Below, piece after piece: positions 25,749 to 38,249 of a stretch of DNA of 64,000 nucleotides (within the stretch, counting starts at the first letter, position 1; the number at the start of each line of letters is the position of its first letter). Below the pieces are notes generated by a model. That model searched no databases and was not told where the DNA came from. It worked only from the letters and a program-made list of their open reading frames with translations. The stretch is from Epiperipatus broadwayi (lineage: Eukaryota; Onychophora; Udeonychophora; Euonychophora; Peripatidae): the NCBI GenBank assembly GCA_028023455.1, contig JAQFVV010006310.1:2294001-2358000 (forward strand). The letters are read 5' to 3'. Both the position numbers and the translations under genes were made by a program.

Positions 25749-25752
25749 AACC
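25628..25752. repeat. Two adjacent perfect hairpins around (TA)n
   Basis: Hairpin 1: ATTTTAGATTTGAAAGTTGG plus ATGGA (from 25628) is the exact complement of the sequence ending at 25703, around a TA run. Hairpin 2: GTTACAATAATATA (from about 25707) pairs with TATATTATTGTTAAC (to about 25751), again around TA. Arms without mismatches mean they formed recently or are kept equal by conversion. Confidence 0.9.
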
Positions 25753-25754
25753 TC

Positions 25755-26715
25755 ATTATTTGATATTTAGTGTTTTATTAATATTTGAAATATAATATTT
25801 TGTTTGTCTTTTCATAATAATATGTTTGTGTTGAAGAGGGAACAGAGAAGAAATCTGATTTTTGCTCATGCATTACTTACTTCATTATTTATTTATGAAC
25901 ACTTAAAATCATATGTCAGTAGAGACGTTTCTTTTTACAGAATGTAAAGTTACATGTATGTTTTGGATTGATATATTTCATAAAAGAAATAGGAGATATA
26001 ATTAATATATTTTAGTTTTAGAGTTATTGTTTTAAAATTGATATCAATATTAACATACACCAATGAATTTATTAAATTATTGGATTTATGGGGTTCTCAT
26101 TTTGTACCATGTTTAAAACATTTTATTAAATTATTTGTTTTATCTAAGCTTTTGCATGTTTTTATTCTCATTTCTAAGTACTATCTGAAGAATACCATAT
26201 TATTTAAGATTGATGACAATGAGATGGTTTCAAGTTTGTGTATACTAATTAGTTAACATAATATATAGAGCTAGCATTATAGGAAGTAATGGTTTGATTG
26301 AGGTAGATCAGTTGTGTAGTGACTAGGATTTTATAATTTATGTAACTTATAAGTGGTGCCCAAATGATATTTTCAATAGCAAATGGAAGCTGTCAACATC
26401 ACATTACCTGAATAGGTTGCCCTCTACAATATTTTAATGATTTAGTTTAACTGAAATGGATAATTGGAGGGTGATTTGTTTGTTATTTAGGCATATGAAA
26501 TTACAATTAAGCTCACCTAGCAAGAATGGTCATTATCATCATTTATTCAACCTATGCTATTTAGCTGTTCTGTAAGGTAGTTTATTGAAGTGATTGGAAA
26601 TAAATCAATCATCTGCATCTCAGGTTTTAATTCTGTTATTTTTTTGATCATAGTAGAATTATTTTTTTATTTCTCTATTTACTGGCTCTATCTCAGTTTT
26701 TCCCCATTATATATA
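25755..26715. other. A+T-rich DNA, nothing recognised
   Basis: The open frames at 26038-26256 and 26590-26784 have no ATG start at their first codon or no known motif and are probably chance. Confidence 0.5.
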
Positions 26716-26717
26716 TA

Positions 26718-26905
26718 TATTTTAACGGTCAATGAAAGGATCTTCAACGTATCCGCACTACATGGGCGCCATCTAGGCATTTGAACCTAGAAAAATTTAT
26801 ATAGTAGGCAGATACATAAGTTAAGATTCAAAAATTTTCTTTTATATATTATTCTGACCGTTTGCCCAAGGTCACTAGCTCATAGAGTAGCAGAGATTTA
26901 GCATT
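26718..26905 (-). repeat. CpG-bearing tRNA-like repeat
   Basis: Read on the minus strand, CTAGGTTCAAATGCCTAG (about 26776-26793) forms a perfect T-arm-like stem with a B box. Further 5' is GTGACCTTGGGCAAACGGTC (about 26853-26872). The flanks carry AACGGTCA (26723) and its complement TGACCGTT (26857), possible short inverted termini. Six or seven CpGs fall within ~150 bp. Likely a SINE or MITE, not recognised by name. Confidence 0.45.
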
Positions 26906-26909
26906 TTTA

Positions 26910-28960
26910 CAAGTTTTAATAGTTTTAGATTCTCAAAATATATTAACATTTAAAACAATAAAATAAAAGAAGCCACTGCCAGTAATTAACACACAAATAG
27001 ATTTTATTAACGCACATTTAAAATTTGAGGAATAAATTTATTTTAGATTTTAACATTAATAATTTTTTTTAAATTTAAATTCAAATTACTATTTAAATAG
27101 ACCGCACAGATGGATATTTAAATTATATTTTACTTTAGTATGTTGAGCATAGATAGTCTACATAGATTTTTGTTTTCCACTTAAAAACTTATCAAAACAT
27201 TTATTCAATCTCAGACTAAAAGTTCGTAGCCAACCCAGTGTCAGCTTCCAGATATATATTTGCAACTAATGCAATATGAAGATGCTAGCATAAAACCATG
27301 CTAACAGGAATGTGCATCTGACAGCGTGATATTATTTGAAGGAAATGATCAGTGTCCAGAACAGGAAAGTACATCTGCCTGACTAAGGAATCATGTATAT
27401 AATTATTTTTAAAGAGTGCTACATATGGGGGAGAGTGGTCTTTCTGCTGTCTTATAAATTCCTGTCCATAGAGCTAGAAGGGGTCAATGGCACAGGAAAT
27501 ACCTCTGCGACCATTTCAATGATATGACTGCCTCTTTGGGGTCATGCATTCAGTTGGGCACATTGCCCTGTATGCTAAACATGCTTCACATTACATTAAT
27601 ATAAACACCCATATATCCCTCCACCAACACTGCCCTAACCACGAAACAAATAGCCTGAAATTAAAATCCCTTAAATTAAACATAAACGAATTTAAACAGT
27701 TATTAATCTTGATCCATGCAGCTATCTACACCCAACTTTAATTTAATACATTTTATTTAACAGATAGAAATAAATAACCTAGTTAAATACAAACAGAAAT
27801 AATTAAATTTAAAAAAATGGAAATGATTGAAATAGCAAACATATATAAAAACAAATATTTATAATTGATTTAGAGTTCTATTCTTGGTCAGATAAGATTA
27901 CATTCATTTATATATACTTTTTTTTGATTACTTATTGACGTTACATGGTAATTATTTAAAAGAAAGTTCAATTGGTAAAAGTTTATACTTTACGGATTCT
28001 GCAGATTTTGAGGTCCATCTTTGTGATCACTTATGTAGATTGTTTGTTCTTCCTTTTTAAAAATGAAGCCGCTACTTGCCATTCCTTTTTGGTCCCTAAC
28101 TGTCATAGGGAGGTCTCAGCTGGTTGTCCAGAAAATTAAATTTATTGCAGACTTCCACATCGTGAAAATCTGCAATATAGCTATTTATAATGACATGTTC
28201 ATAGTCAGCTCTCAGATAACAATTATAATAATAATTTGGCTTTTATATTTTTATTAGTCTCTTATCATCCAATCTTTGGATTCAACCGGCAAGACATCAC
28301 TACAGTCCATGCTGACATTTCTGGTGTTTGCATTGGTCATTTAATTTCTTTGTACTTCCTTATCTAACCCTTTAATTTATTTTAAATGCCTCAAGGGCCA
28401 GTTTGATTTTGAACAATCATTTAATTAATAAGACAATCATTTCCATTTTCTAAGATTATAGAAATCAACATTATTTCTATTTTCAAAAATATCAAATCTT
28501 TATATCTTTACTTTTTTACAAAAAAATTACTTTCAAATATTTTTATTTTTTTAAAAGTTTTTAAAGTTGTAAGTTGTCCATCATGCGATCTATATATATA
28601 CGTTAAACAGTTTTTAAATTTCAGTTTTTAAGTTAAGTTTTTTTCTTTTTAATAAATCAATTTTTATTTATGATCTTTTATTTTAATTTTAAAATAATGT
28701 GACGGGATATTATATTCCGTTACAAATATATATATATATTATGCCAAATGAAATTTGATATAAAATCAGTATGTGGTAGAATGTCATGTATAATTTTTTT
28801 TATTATTCTTAATTGGTTTTAATAGATAATGAAATAGGTTGCTATGAGAATGGAATATTAAAGCAAGAAATGCATTAGTATTATTGCAACATAAAATTGT
28901 AAGTTAGTTTTATTTATTTAAAATGCATGTATAAATAGTAAAGTTTATAATTTAATTTTG
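26910..28960. other. Unassigned; more balanced composition at 27200-27560
   Basis: The middle has noticeably more G+C than its flanks (for example GGGGGAGAGTGGTCTTTCTG near 27428) but no frame above 65 codons and no motif. The stretch at 28050-28330 is also less A+T-rich. Either could be old non-coding repeat or conserved non-coding sequence. Confidence 0.4.
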
Positions 28961-28984
28961 CTAAGATATTAATTTCTTAAATAA

Positions 28985-29590
28985 ATAAAAAAATTATATA
29001 CATTTTTATTTAATTCTATATGCATACATACATTTGTATATATAATCAAAATTACTCCAAATCCAAAACTCAACCAAACTAGCCAAGAAAATAAAATATA
29101 CAACACGAACAATGGTTTTACTGCTACAAGCAGACTTCTCAAGTGTAAAGAACTACAAAACAACATATTTATATTAAACATTACTGACAATTCCATTTAC
29201 TTCCCATCCATCCTTAATATTAAAAGAACTTTTAAATAACTTAATTGCTTCAGAATCATAAATTTTTAATAATAAAGATTCTTTAATTCTTCTTTTTATT
29301 TCATTTCTTTCAAAAAAGACAACCTTAACTTCCTCAAAATTGTGTGGCCAATATCTTTTTCATGGACATACAAAGCAGAACTAAGATATTTATTTCTAAC
29401 CCTACTTTTATGTGCCTTTTTTCTTTCATTTAATCTCAAACTACTCTGACCTATATAAACTTTCTCAAAAAAAAAAACAAGAATAGTCTTCCTATCAAAA
29501 ATTGCTTTTGTATTATTTAATAAATTAGTCAATGTAATACCTCTTTTCCAAGCAATTTTCTTATTTTGTATATATATAGCTTAATTTGGA
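28985..29590 (-). pseudogene. GIY-YIG endonuclease remnant, Penelope-like element 3' end
   Basis: On the minus strand an open stretch (29296-29532) contains KVYIGQSSLRLNERKKAHKS and, about ten residues on, SALYVHEKDIGHT. This is the order of the GIY-YIG nuclease domain of Penelope-like elements: (V/I)YIGQT...R..EHK...SAL..H....GH. Upstream LTNLLNNTKAI fits the linker before the domain, although the usual Cys-bearing segment is distorted. Downstream, after a frameshift, IKESLLLKIYD (about 29262-29294) fits the IKEAL-type tail, and GWEVNGIVSNV follows. The preceding reverse transcriptase is not visible, so this is a truncated, frameshifted 3' fragment. A free-standing GIY-YIG gene is unlikely given the short, broken frame. 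Confidence 0.78.
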
Positions 29591-29599
29591 CAAAATATT

Positions 29600-30712
29600 T
29601 ATTTCTAAAATCAATATATTTCAACAAAAAATATATAAAAAAACAATAATAATACATTTAAATATTCTTTCCTTACTTATGATACACACTTCATTTCTAC
29701 TCTCTAAATATTTCAAAGACTCATCTACAATACTCATTCAGAGGAGACATTACATAATGCTGGCTTCCATGATGACCATTTCTTCTTGTTCTTAGCTAAA
29801 ATAAATATTCCCTGATATACTCTCACTTACAAAGTTCTATTGTAATGTTTGGGAAATAGGAGAAACATGATTTTAATTCAGCTACATTTTTTTGCTAGGT
29901 AGAACCCAGAATAACTACATTTCACATGGTGATTATTTGAGGATTAGATCTGGTGCACTTGGCAAACTTTATTCCATTTTGTTTAGTTTAACTAAATTCT
30001 TCTAACTGCATTAACATCTTTTGTTAAGTCTATCAAAAATGGATTTGAAGAGTTATCCATGAAATCTTTTTTTCTCTCTTCACTGTAGTGTAATCATCAA
30101 CTTCTCACTAACTCTGATGACTGCCTTTCTCTGCTGATTTTCTGATTGCTAATTGCTCTCTGACTCTCACTGCTCTCTAACTTCTCATTCTATGCACAGC
30201 AAAAAACAAAAAATATTGTAAACTTTTATCTTTGATCTAAATTAATTTTTGTTTCAACCTTCTTGCAGATTGGTCTTTTAATCTTTACAAAAACTAATTT
30301 CAAGTATTCATTTATACAACACTTTTACCAATTAAATTTTGATAACATATCTTGGTACATCTAAAAAAAATTAAAAAAAAATTATATTTTAGAGACAAAT
30401 CTTTTATTTGCCCACCAAAAGGAATGATGAAAATTTGGATATAACAATGTCTTTAATTAAATCCCAATATATTTAAAGACTGTTAAAATATTTCGATGAA
30501 ATATTTGTATCCAAGTACAGTTGATGCAATATTTTTAGTATACTTTCTTTTTCTTTATTTATAAATTTGATTAAATGAACTAACATACATTTTATTTTTC
30601 TTACCTTAGATACACACAAAAAAATGTAAAACATATTAAAGAAAATTTATTAACAAAAATTAATATAACACAAAAAAAATTAACATATTTGCCATATGCA
30701 CATATTTAACTG
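29600..30712. other. A+T-rich DNA with a CT-rich patch
   Basis: About 30070-30190 is rich in CTCT and CTGA words without clear periodicity. No gene or known repeat. Confidence 0.5.
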
Positions 30713-30715
30713 CTT

Positions 30716-30753
30716 ATCTGGCAATATATATATATATATATATATATATTGCC

Positions 30754-30803
<50 letters not shown>
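30716..30803. repeat. (TA)n with a TATCTGGCAA hairpin
   Basis: TATCTGGCAATATA (30716) pairs exactly with TATATTGCCAGATA (ending about 30759) across a TA run, followed by a second TA run to about 30802. Same design as the hairpins at 25.6-25.75 kb. Confidence 0.85.
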
Positions 30804-30804
<1 letters not shown>

Positions 30805-32915
30805 ACCTAAGTGAAGTTTCACTTACTTACAATAGCTACCAGAACTTATATTAGCTTAACCATTTTGTACAATTATCTGTTTTTAAATAAATAGTGATTA
30901 AAAAAAAGAAATTAGTTAATTAATGAATATGATGTAATAATAATTGGTAATGTTGTGATATTAGTAAATTGATATAATTATATGTACAAAGTAAGTCACA
31001 TATTTGTAGTTAGTTGTGTTGGAGATATAATATAGCATTTCCCCCAAAATAAATGTTTGAGTTACTATTTAAAAATGATAATAGATAATGTTAACTGTGT
31101 CATAAGATAACTTTTGTTTTATTTATTTCTAGTGTATAGCTAATAACTGAACTAATATTATAAACAGGGTAAATAATGAGAAATTGATTTGAAATTAATC
31201 TTTAGTTTTCTTAAAACATTCAGATAATAATTTAATCTTTAGTGTAAATTAGCCTTAACTTGTTAAAAGTTATTTTAATATAATATTCCCAAATATTTTT
31301 TATTTGTAGTCATTAAAATTATAATTAAATATTTAAAGGTAGATTGGAGGTCAAGTTAAAGGTTTAAATGTAAATGTCACTTTCCTGTGTGTGGGTGCAT
31401 GTATGGAGGAATAAAAATTGTTTTCTAATTAGTTAAACTTTTTGTTACAATTATGTCAACTCATTAAAGAAAAAGAAATGAATAAATAATTAGCTATAAT
31501 ATTAATTAAAAAAAGACAATTGAATGAATAAAATAATTATTAATTTAAATTTTGGGGTGTAAATTTTAAAAGTCTATCAGTCAATAAATGAGACAAATGT
31601 TAATTTTATATCAGTATTTATATTTTTATTTTATGTAATATATTTGTATTAATATTATAAGAAACTAATTATTAACTTTTAATTTAAGGTCATTAGATCA
31701 CATGATATTCAAACATTTAGTTCATACTGACATCATTTATCAATCATCTGTATTCCAACTGATTTTTTTAAAAAAATTACAATTAAAAAAAGAATAAGTT
31801 ATGTTTATTGATTGTTTAAAAGAAATTGACATGAAAATTTTGGGAGGAGAAATAGAAAGAATATTGATATAAAAAAAAGTTTTATTTATTTTTTAGTTGG
31901 GTCCTGAATTTTTTCTGAAGTCTTCTCTTCTCCAGAACAAGTATTAATTATTTTTAAAAACTTATTATTTTTTTAACAAAAAGTATTGTAAATTATATTT
32001 AATTATTTCATATCTCTAGGGACAACTGCTAAAGTAATAGGTAACTCATTTCTTGTCATCTAACTTCCAATTAACTTTTAAAAACTTTCATAAAAATGCT
32101 AGGAGGAAATTATGCTATCTTCAAAACTAACTATGTAAAAAATATCTTCTATGAAATAAATTTAAAATATATGCCGTTATTATATTTATTTTTAAATGCC
32201 TGTTATTGCACAGAACTATACAGTCTACATTTATTCAGTTATTCATTAAATAAAATAAAACTTAAAAGAGGAAAATTAAAAATTTATAGAGGCTTAGCTA
32301 TATATTTTTAAAAGTTTAAATAGGTTTGTGTTAATTGTGTCTCTAGCTAATTCAAGTCTTCCACATTATATTAATTTTTTTCCTGACACTAACCAAAATA
32401 TCTTCATTATGTTAATTTACCTACTTCTGAACTAATATAAGAAAATATTTTGTATTGCAACTATTGAAGGAAGAATTTTTTTTAAAAAAATGCTTATAAT
32501 ATATTTATAATAGACCCAAATGTTTACTCAGCAGGAGCTGTTCTTTTAATTGAAATGGAAGAATATAGTTCAGTGAGTAAGAAACTTATAATAAAATATG
32601 TATGTTTTCATCTATACCTTAAATTAGTAGAAGTTATTCTAAAGACTTTCATTACATATGCTGAATTTTCTATTGACAAATTGCATGCACTCTTATTTTA
32701 AGAAGAGTACAGAAAAATAATCTAAAAGCATTTTAATATTGTATGTGAGTAAATTTTAAAAAAAGAGAGAAAGAAATTGCTTAAAAATGTGTTCTTTTTT
32801 AAAAACAAAAAAGAAATGGAATGAAAATGAAGCTATATTATTATCTAAGTAAACCCGGGATCCCATAATGATATTATCAGCTGAATAATTTATTTTACTT
32901 GCCATTTTATTGCTG
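30805..32915. other. A+T-rich DNA, nothing recognised
   Basis: No repeats with a partner in this window and no coding signal. The 71-codon frame at 32096-32311 has an ATG but no motif and composition equal to the background. Confidence 0.5.
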
Positions 32916-32916
32916 G

Positions 32917-33133
<217 letters not shown>

Positions 33134-33156
33134 TAACTATCAATAATTATATGCTT

Positions 33157-33220
33157 ATAACGCTCGTTAAAGAAGTTATATATTATTAAATCTATTTAAA
33201 GCTTAGCACTTTCAAAGCTC
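33157..33220 (-). repeat. 65-bp conserved dispersed motif, copy 2
   Basis: Reverse complement of the motif at 8511-8577, with the GAGCTTTGAAAGTGCTAAGC and TTTAACGAGCGTTAT blocks intact. It starts about 24 bp beyond the (ATT)n tract, which suggests the microsatellite and the motif belong to one inserted element. Confidence 0.8.
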
Positions 33221-33224
33221 TAAT

Positions 33225-36200
33225 ATTTTTAAAGGAAGAATTGCATTAATTTTAAGGAACTATTGTAGATATTCATTTCAGAAATCTTTGCCATATTTAA
33301 GTTCAATATTTTGACCAGAAGCTTCATGCAGAATGCCGTCAGATAAATAGTGTTCAATAAATAATATACATGTGTTTAACAGATAGCCAGTGCAGAGAAA
33401 GCTGAAATTATGAACTAAAGTTTATTGTATTTTTATTTTGTTTGTTTTATTGGTTAAAAAAAAAACAGGAAAATATTTTATGCGATATTTTCTTTATAAA
33501 TGTGAGTAATACTGTTTGGTATAAATATGCTAGGTAATTTAATCCATATAATTTTAGTCTTAATGGGTTTATTAGAATGTGTAGACATCCTACAATTCTC
33601 AGGTAATATTAGTATTATTACATTTGATAAGCGTTTAATAAGTTAATGTATATTTTAATCATTCATATCCCTAATATCTCACTAATAGATAATTTAAATG
33701 AATGGTATTTCACTCTTTTATGTAAAACAGCCCAAGAGATTATCAGAGGGTTTTCCATTCATTTGTTTTTTTATAAATGTTACATTAATAATAACAGCTG
33801 ATATTTTTTATATACATACTGAGAATTAATTTTCTCGCACTTGATTTACAATGTTTTAAATGTCTACTGCTACTATATTTTAAGATTTAATATTTTATTA
33901 TCTGTGCATTGTACTTTTGCCTAGAATTTTATATGCATTTAATATTTTTAAGTAGTTCTTATATAGTTGGTTCATATAATTTGCAGTGTTGTTTCTGACA
34001 TTGATTAATACACATTGTAATTTAAAATTCTTGAAGATGACTTAGTCAGTTAAAGTGATGTTGATATCTTGTTATTAGTTTAGTATTTGTTAGCCTTATA
34101 GAGCCAGGCTTTATTTATTATTAGTATGCTTAATGGGGTAGACAAGGCCCCCCATCCTTATTTATTGCTTCTCCATGAAGTGATAGTGTTCATTCTCAGT
34201 GAGAATTATCATATATTACATATTTGTACTTTTAGTGATTGTAATCACATATTCTGAAAGTGTTTAGATCCCATGAAGAGAATCATATTTCCTGGTGTGT
34301 ATTTCCTGTTCCTGATGCACTGTGACAAGGTCCAGGCATCCTCTTTTCTGCCTCAAAGATAGGTATTTTTGGAAGCCACTACAGTTGTGTGAAGTTGTTC
34401 AGCTCTGCAGAGTATATGTGTATTTTTGGCCTATCACTCATGATGTGTTAATGCTATTTCCACCACAGTAGGTGATGTTGCATTTGTTTTAAATATATAA
34501 TGACAAAATATGTTTGTTTGAGGAACTCTGTTTCTTCAGGTTGTATTTAGCTATTTTTAATGCTTAAAGGTATATCAATGTCTGAATTGTGCTGTTATGA
34601 TAGTTTTATCATCCACAAACCAACCAACAATAATTTGTATTTATATTTAAGTATGTAGATTATGCATATGATTATAAGTGGCAATTCACACATAATAAGT
34701 TTAATATGTTCATCCAAAGTTTTTTGCTGAGGGAGTTATAAGTTCTCTAAATTTCAATTTTAAAAAATTTGGTGTAATAATTTTAGGTGGACAAAAATTT
34801 CTTGAAATATGTGTATAAATGATCTCTGATGAGTGGCCCATGCATCTATGTTAATTTAAATTTAGCTTAAATTTACTTAAATACAGCACTAATTATAATC
34901 TTAATATAAGTGTAATCAATGATAATTTAAATTTTATGCTGTATATGCTAGTCCCAGCTTAGCTTTTACTTACCTTATGGTATTCACTATAAACCGATTA
35001 GTGCATTATTCTGGTGATTAAAGGTTACCACAGTATTATGAAATGTGTCAATTAAAATAAAGTTATGTTTGTGAAGCTCATTCTACTATAATTAAAATAA
35101 AGAGATTTAGAATCCTTAATATTTTAAGGAGTTTATTTGGATAGAATTAAATATCAAATTAGCCTCTGTTCACTCTTGTAATTTTTTTTTGTTAAAATAA
35201 ACAATTGGAAAAAGAGTCAATGAGGTATAGTCAGTTACTTTATTCGACTAAAATTTTGTAATTTATTTAAGTCAAAATAAATATTGTTAGTCAAAATGTT
35301 TAAAAGATAACAGTGCTATCTTGGCAATGTTTCAAGTAATTTTTGTAAATATTTATTATGTTATATTATTAATAAATCAAATTTTCTATTATTTAAAAAG
35401 TTTAGTTTCTGTTTGTTTTTCTTTTATATGCTATGGTCTTGAGTTCCAAAAGTTCACCAATTTCACAAACTATACATAGTATTTTATACTGATTTAAAAT
35501 TTTATAAAGCCATGCTCATCATTGTGATTCTCAGATTGAATCACATTAACAGATAATCACATATTCACAGATACTTAATAGAATGTCTATTTTAAAATTG
35601 ATTTTAGGTTATTATTATTATTATTATCTTCTCAGACTGAAGATTATGCAATATGAGATGAAGACTATTAGTGATTTAGAAGATTATTTACTATGTTTCA
35701 AACTACACATTATCTTACATTATCTTGTATATTTTAAAATTAAAATCCATCTGCATCTGTGAGTAGGTGGAAAGGCATAAAAATACCCTTGTCCTTTTCC
35801 CAGCTCAAGTGATGGCCTGGTTAATAGGTCATAAATAGATTAAATTTATATTAATTAATCAAATCTTTAAATTAATATTTTTTATGCTATGATTTAATGA
35901 AATATCTTATCTTGGGGAGTTAGTCATTACAAGTGTAGTGCTTGCATCCTATGATTGGCCAAGAGATCACTCACTTGTTTATTCATTCAAGCAATCATTT
36001 ATTAGGCAACTTTAAATGTTTATCTTTTACAAGAGTTTAGTTAAAACCCCTGAGATTATCTATTCTTGTTGTCATTGTCAATATGGTTTAGTGAGATAGT
36101 CCTTCAACAAAGTATCATTTAGTTTATTCAGAGTATATGATTTGATAGTAGGCTAACTTTAATAACTATTTAATAATGATTTAAAATGTACCTTATATTA

Positions 36201-36360
36201 TTTATGTTAGATTATTAACATGCCATAATAGTTATTTGCACTAGTGTTAGATTTGGTCTCTATCTGATTGTATATCTCTGTATCATCATTCATCCTTGAT
36301 TTTATTGCAACCCCACAGAATTAAATTGTTAAGAGACTCTAATATATTATAAAAAAATAT
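33225..36360. other. Unassigned; more balanced patch at 34100-34480
   Basis: Mostly A+T-rich. The patch around 34140-34480 (for example GACAAGGCCCCCCATCC, GTGACAAGGTCCAGGCATCC) has higher G+C but no open frame or repeat partner here. Confidence 0.45.
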
Positions 36361-36363
36361 CTC

Positions 36364-36626
36364 ATATCATCTTTCATCATCACCTTTATCATCATCATTT
36401 TGCATCATCATTCACCATTTCTTCCATTTCATTTCATCTTCCATTTCTTCTCATCATCATCATCTTTCATCCTTTCTTCTCATTTCTCTCTTTCTCATCA
36501 TCTCATCTTCCATTCTCATCTCTTCTTTCATTCTTCATCAGCATCTTTTCATCTTTCTTTTTATTTTTTCAATATTTTCTTTCATCATCATCGTTCACCA
36601 TCACCCCCTCTTCCACCATTCTATTA
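36364..36626. repeat. Imperfect (TCA)/(TTC) pyrimidine-rich array
   Basis: About 260 bp made almost only of TCATC, TTCATC and CTTC words, with nearly all purines on one strand. The 75-codon His/Ser/Phe frame is a by-product. Such tracts can form triplexes. Confidence 0.9.
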
Positions 36627-36631
36627 AGGTT

Positions 36632-36632
<1 letters not shown>

Positions 36633-36678
<46 letters not shown>

Positions 36679-36698
36679 CAATATATATATATATATTG
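36633..36698. repeat. (TA)n microsatellite with small hairpin
   Basis: TA runs interrupted by ATTATTCAATATA; CAATATA at the left and TATATTG at the right form a short complementary pair. Confidence 0.85.
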
Positions 36699-36699
36699 C

Positions 36700-37575
36700 C
36701 CACAAATATTCCTTTTGATTTTTAAGTTATGTTTATATTCTTACATTTTATGAGTCAACTATCACTTGAATACAATGCTAGCTGACCAAAACTTTTGATG
36801 GGAGTTTGATCATCATTAGTTACCATCACAATAAATATATAATTTTATTTACAAAATTATAAAATAAGAAAAAATGCTTTGCTCTGCAAATTAAATATAT
36901 TACTTGATTTAAGTAAATGCAATATATATCTGAACTGATTTAACACTCACCTTTTTAGCTAAAGTTATTCATAATAAGACTCTACATATTAAAGTAATGA
37001 GAAATGAAAGGTGGCATACCCTTATTGCATAAATTATCAAATACTGTAACTAGAGATCAATTGCTTATAGCAATAGTCTTATGTTAATTAAAAAATACTG
37101 TTAAATGTGTGACCAAATTTGAAACAAAAAAACCCATAAGCACAGCAATTATAATAAAAGTAATAAAATTAAAAATAAATTCAGTAGGAAAACTAAATAC
37201 AAATCATTCTAGAGAGTATCACAACATTCAAATTAAAACGTAGAATTTTCCCTTATGATGAAATGCTTTTTAAATGCATAATTTTGCATAATTTATTTAG
37301 TGGGTTATATATATGACAACTTTTAACAGATATGATTAATAAAAATCTTTAAAGTAAGCATCTATTTTATTTACTCCAGTTTTATCACCTTATGTAAGCT
37401 TGAATAGTCAATAGATGCCAGATAGTAATGTTTAATAAATCTTCAAAAATGGAAAGAAGTTTTAATCCATCACACTGCTTTTATATATATTTAAATAAAT
37501 CATACAATGTGATATAATATAAAATATCTTTATTTAATAGCAATAATAGCAACAATAATAACAGTAATAATAATA
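36700..37575. other. A+T-rich DNA, nothing recognised
   Basis: No supported feature. Confidence 0.5.
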
Positions 37576-38245
37576 ATCATCATCATCATCATCATACACA
37601 TAAAATTGGTTTTCGGCAAATATTAATTTTTGGACTTTTCACTGTGTTTGAACTATTTACAATTACAACATACATTACATATATAGCGACACCTATCTGT
37701 TTTATATAAAATTAACTATAACCTATTAAAACAACACAATATTTTTAAGGCAGAAAAAAAAACCCTGTATAAATGTATATTATATAATTTTCAATTCATT
37801 TATCAATAGCCAATTATTAGTTAAATTAATTGATGTTTTATATATATTCATACAATTATTTTTATTGTAATTATTGTGATTGGTTTCATATTGTATAAAA
37901 CATATAAAACTTTGAAAATATATTAAAGGACCTAATAGAAGGAAGATATATAAAGCCAATTGCATGACTTACAATAAAAATAATTGTATGAATGTATATC
38001 AAACATAAATTAACTAATAATTGGCTAATAATAAATAAATGGAAAATTAAATAATATACATTTATACAGATTTTTTTTTCTGCCTTAAAAACATTGTATT
38101 GTTTTAATTGGTTATAGTTGTTTTTATATAAAACATGTAGATTTTGCTATGTATGCAATGTAGGTCATAATTGTAAAATAGTTCAAGCATATTGAAAAGG
38201 GCAAAAATTAATATTTGCTGAAAAAAACTTTTATGTGTATGATTA
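37576..38245. mobile_element. Foldback element 2, ~275-bp inverted arms
   Basis: The left arm (about 37590-37870) and right arm (about 37971-38240) are reverse complements over nearly their whole length. Shared stretches include ATACACATAAAA, AATATTAATTTTTG, GAACTATTT, TTTATATAAAA, AACCTATTAAAACAA or AACCAATTAAAACAA, AAGGCAGAAAAAAAA, AATGTATATTAT, AGCCAATTATTAGTTAA and TACAATTATTTTTATTGTAA. The ~100-bp loop is unrelated. An (ATC)n tract abuts the left end. No transposase, so this is a non-autonomous foldback or long-TIR MITE. Confidence 0.88.
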
Positions 38246-38249
38246 TTAA

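Noticed and set aside
27400-27560. Similarity of TCTTTCTGCTGTCTTATAAA with 41115-41135
   Set aside because: Only about a dozen bases match with no flanking similarity; chance level in a 64-kb window.
36400-36627. His/Ser/Phe-rich 75-residue protein
   Set aside because: Product of a pyrimidine-rich simple-sequence tract; no unique domain.
36364-37600. CRISPR-like spacing of repeats
   Set aside because: The periodic TCATC and ATC words are simple sequence without unique spacers of equal length, and the sequence is clearly eukaryotic.
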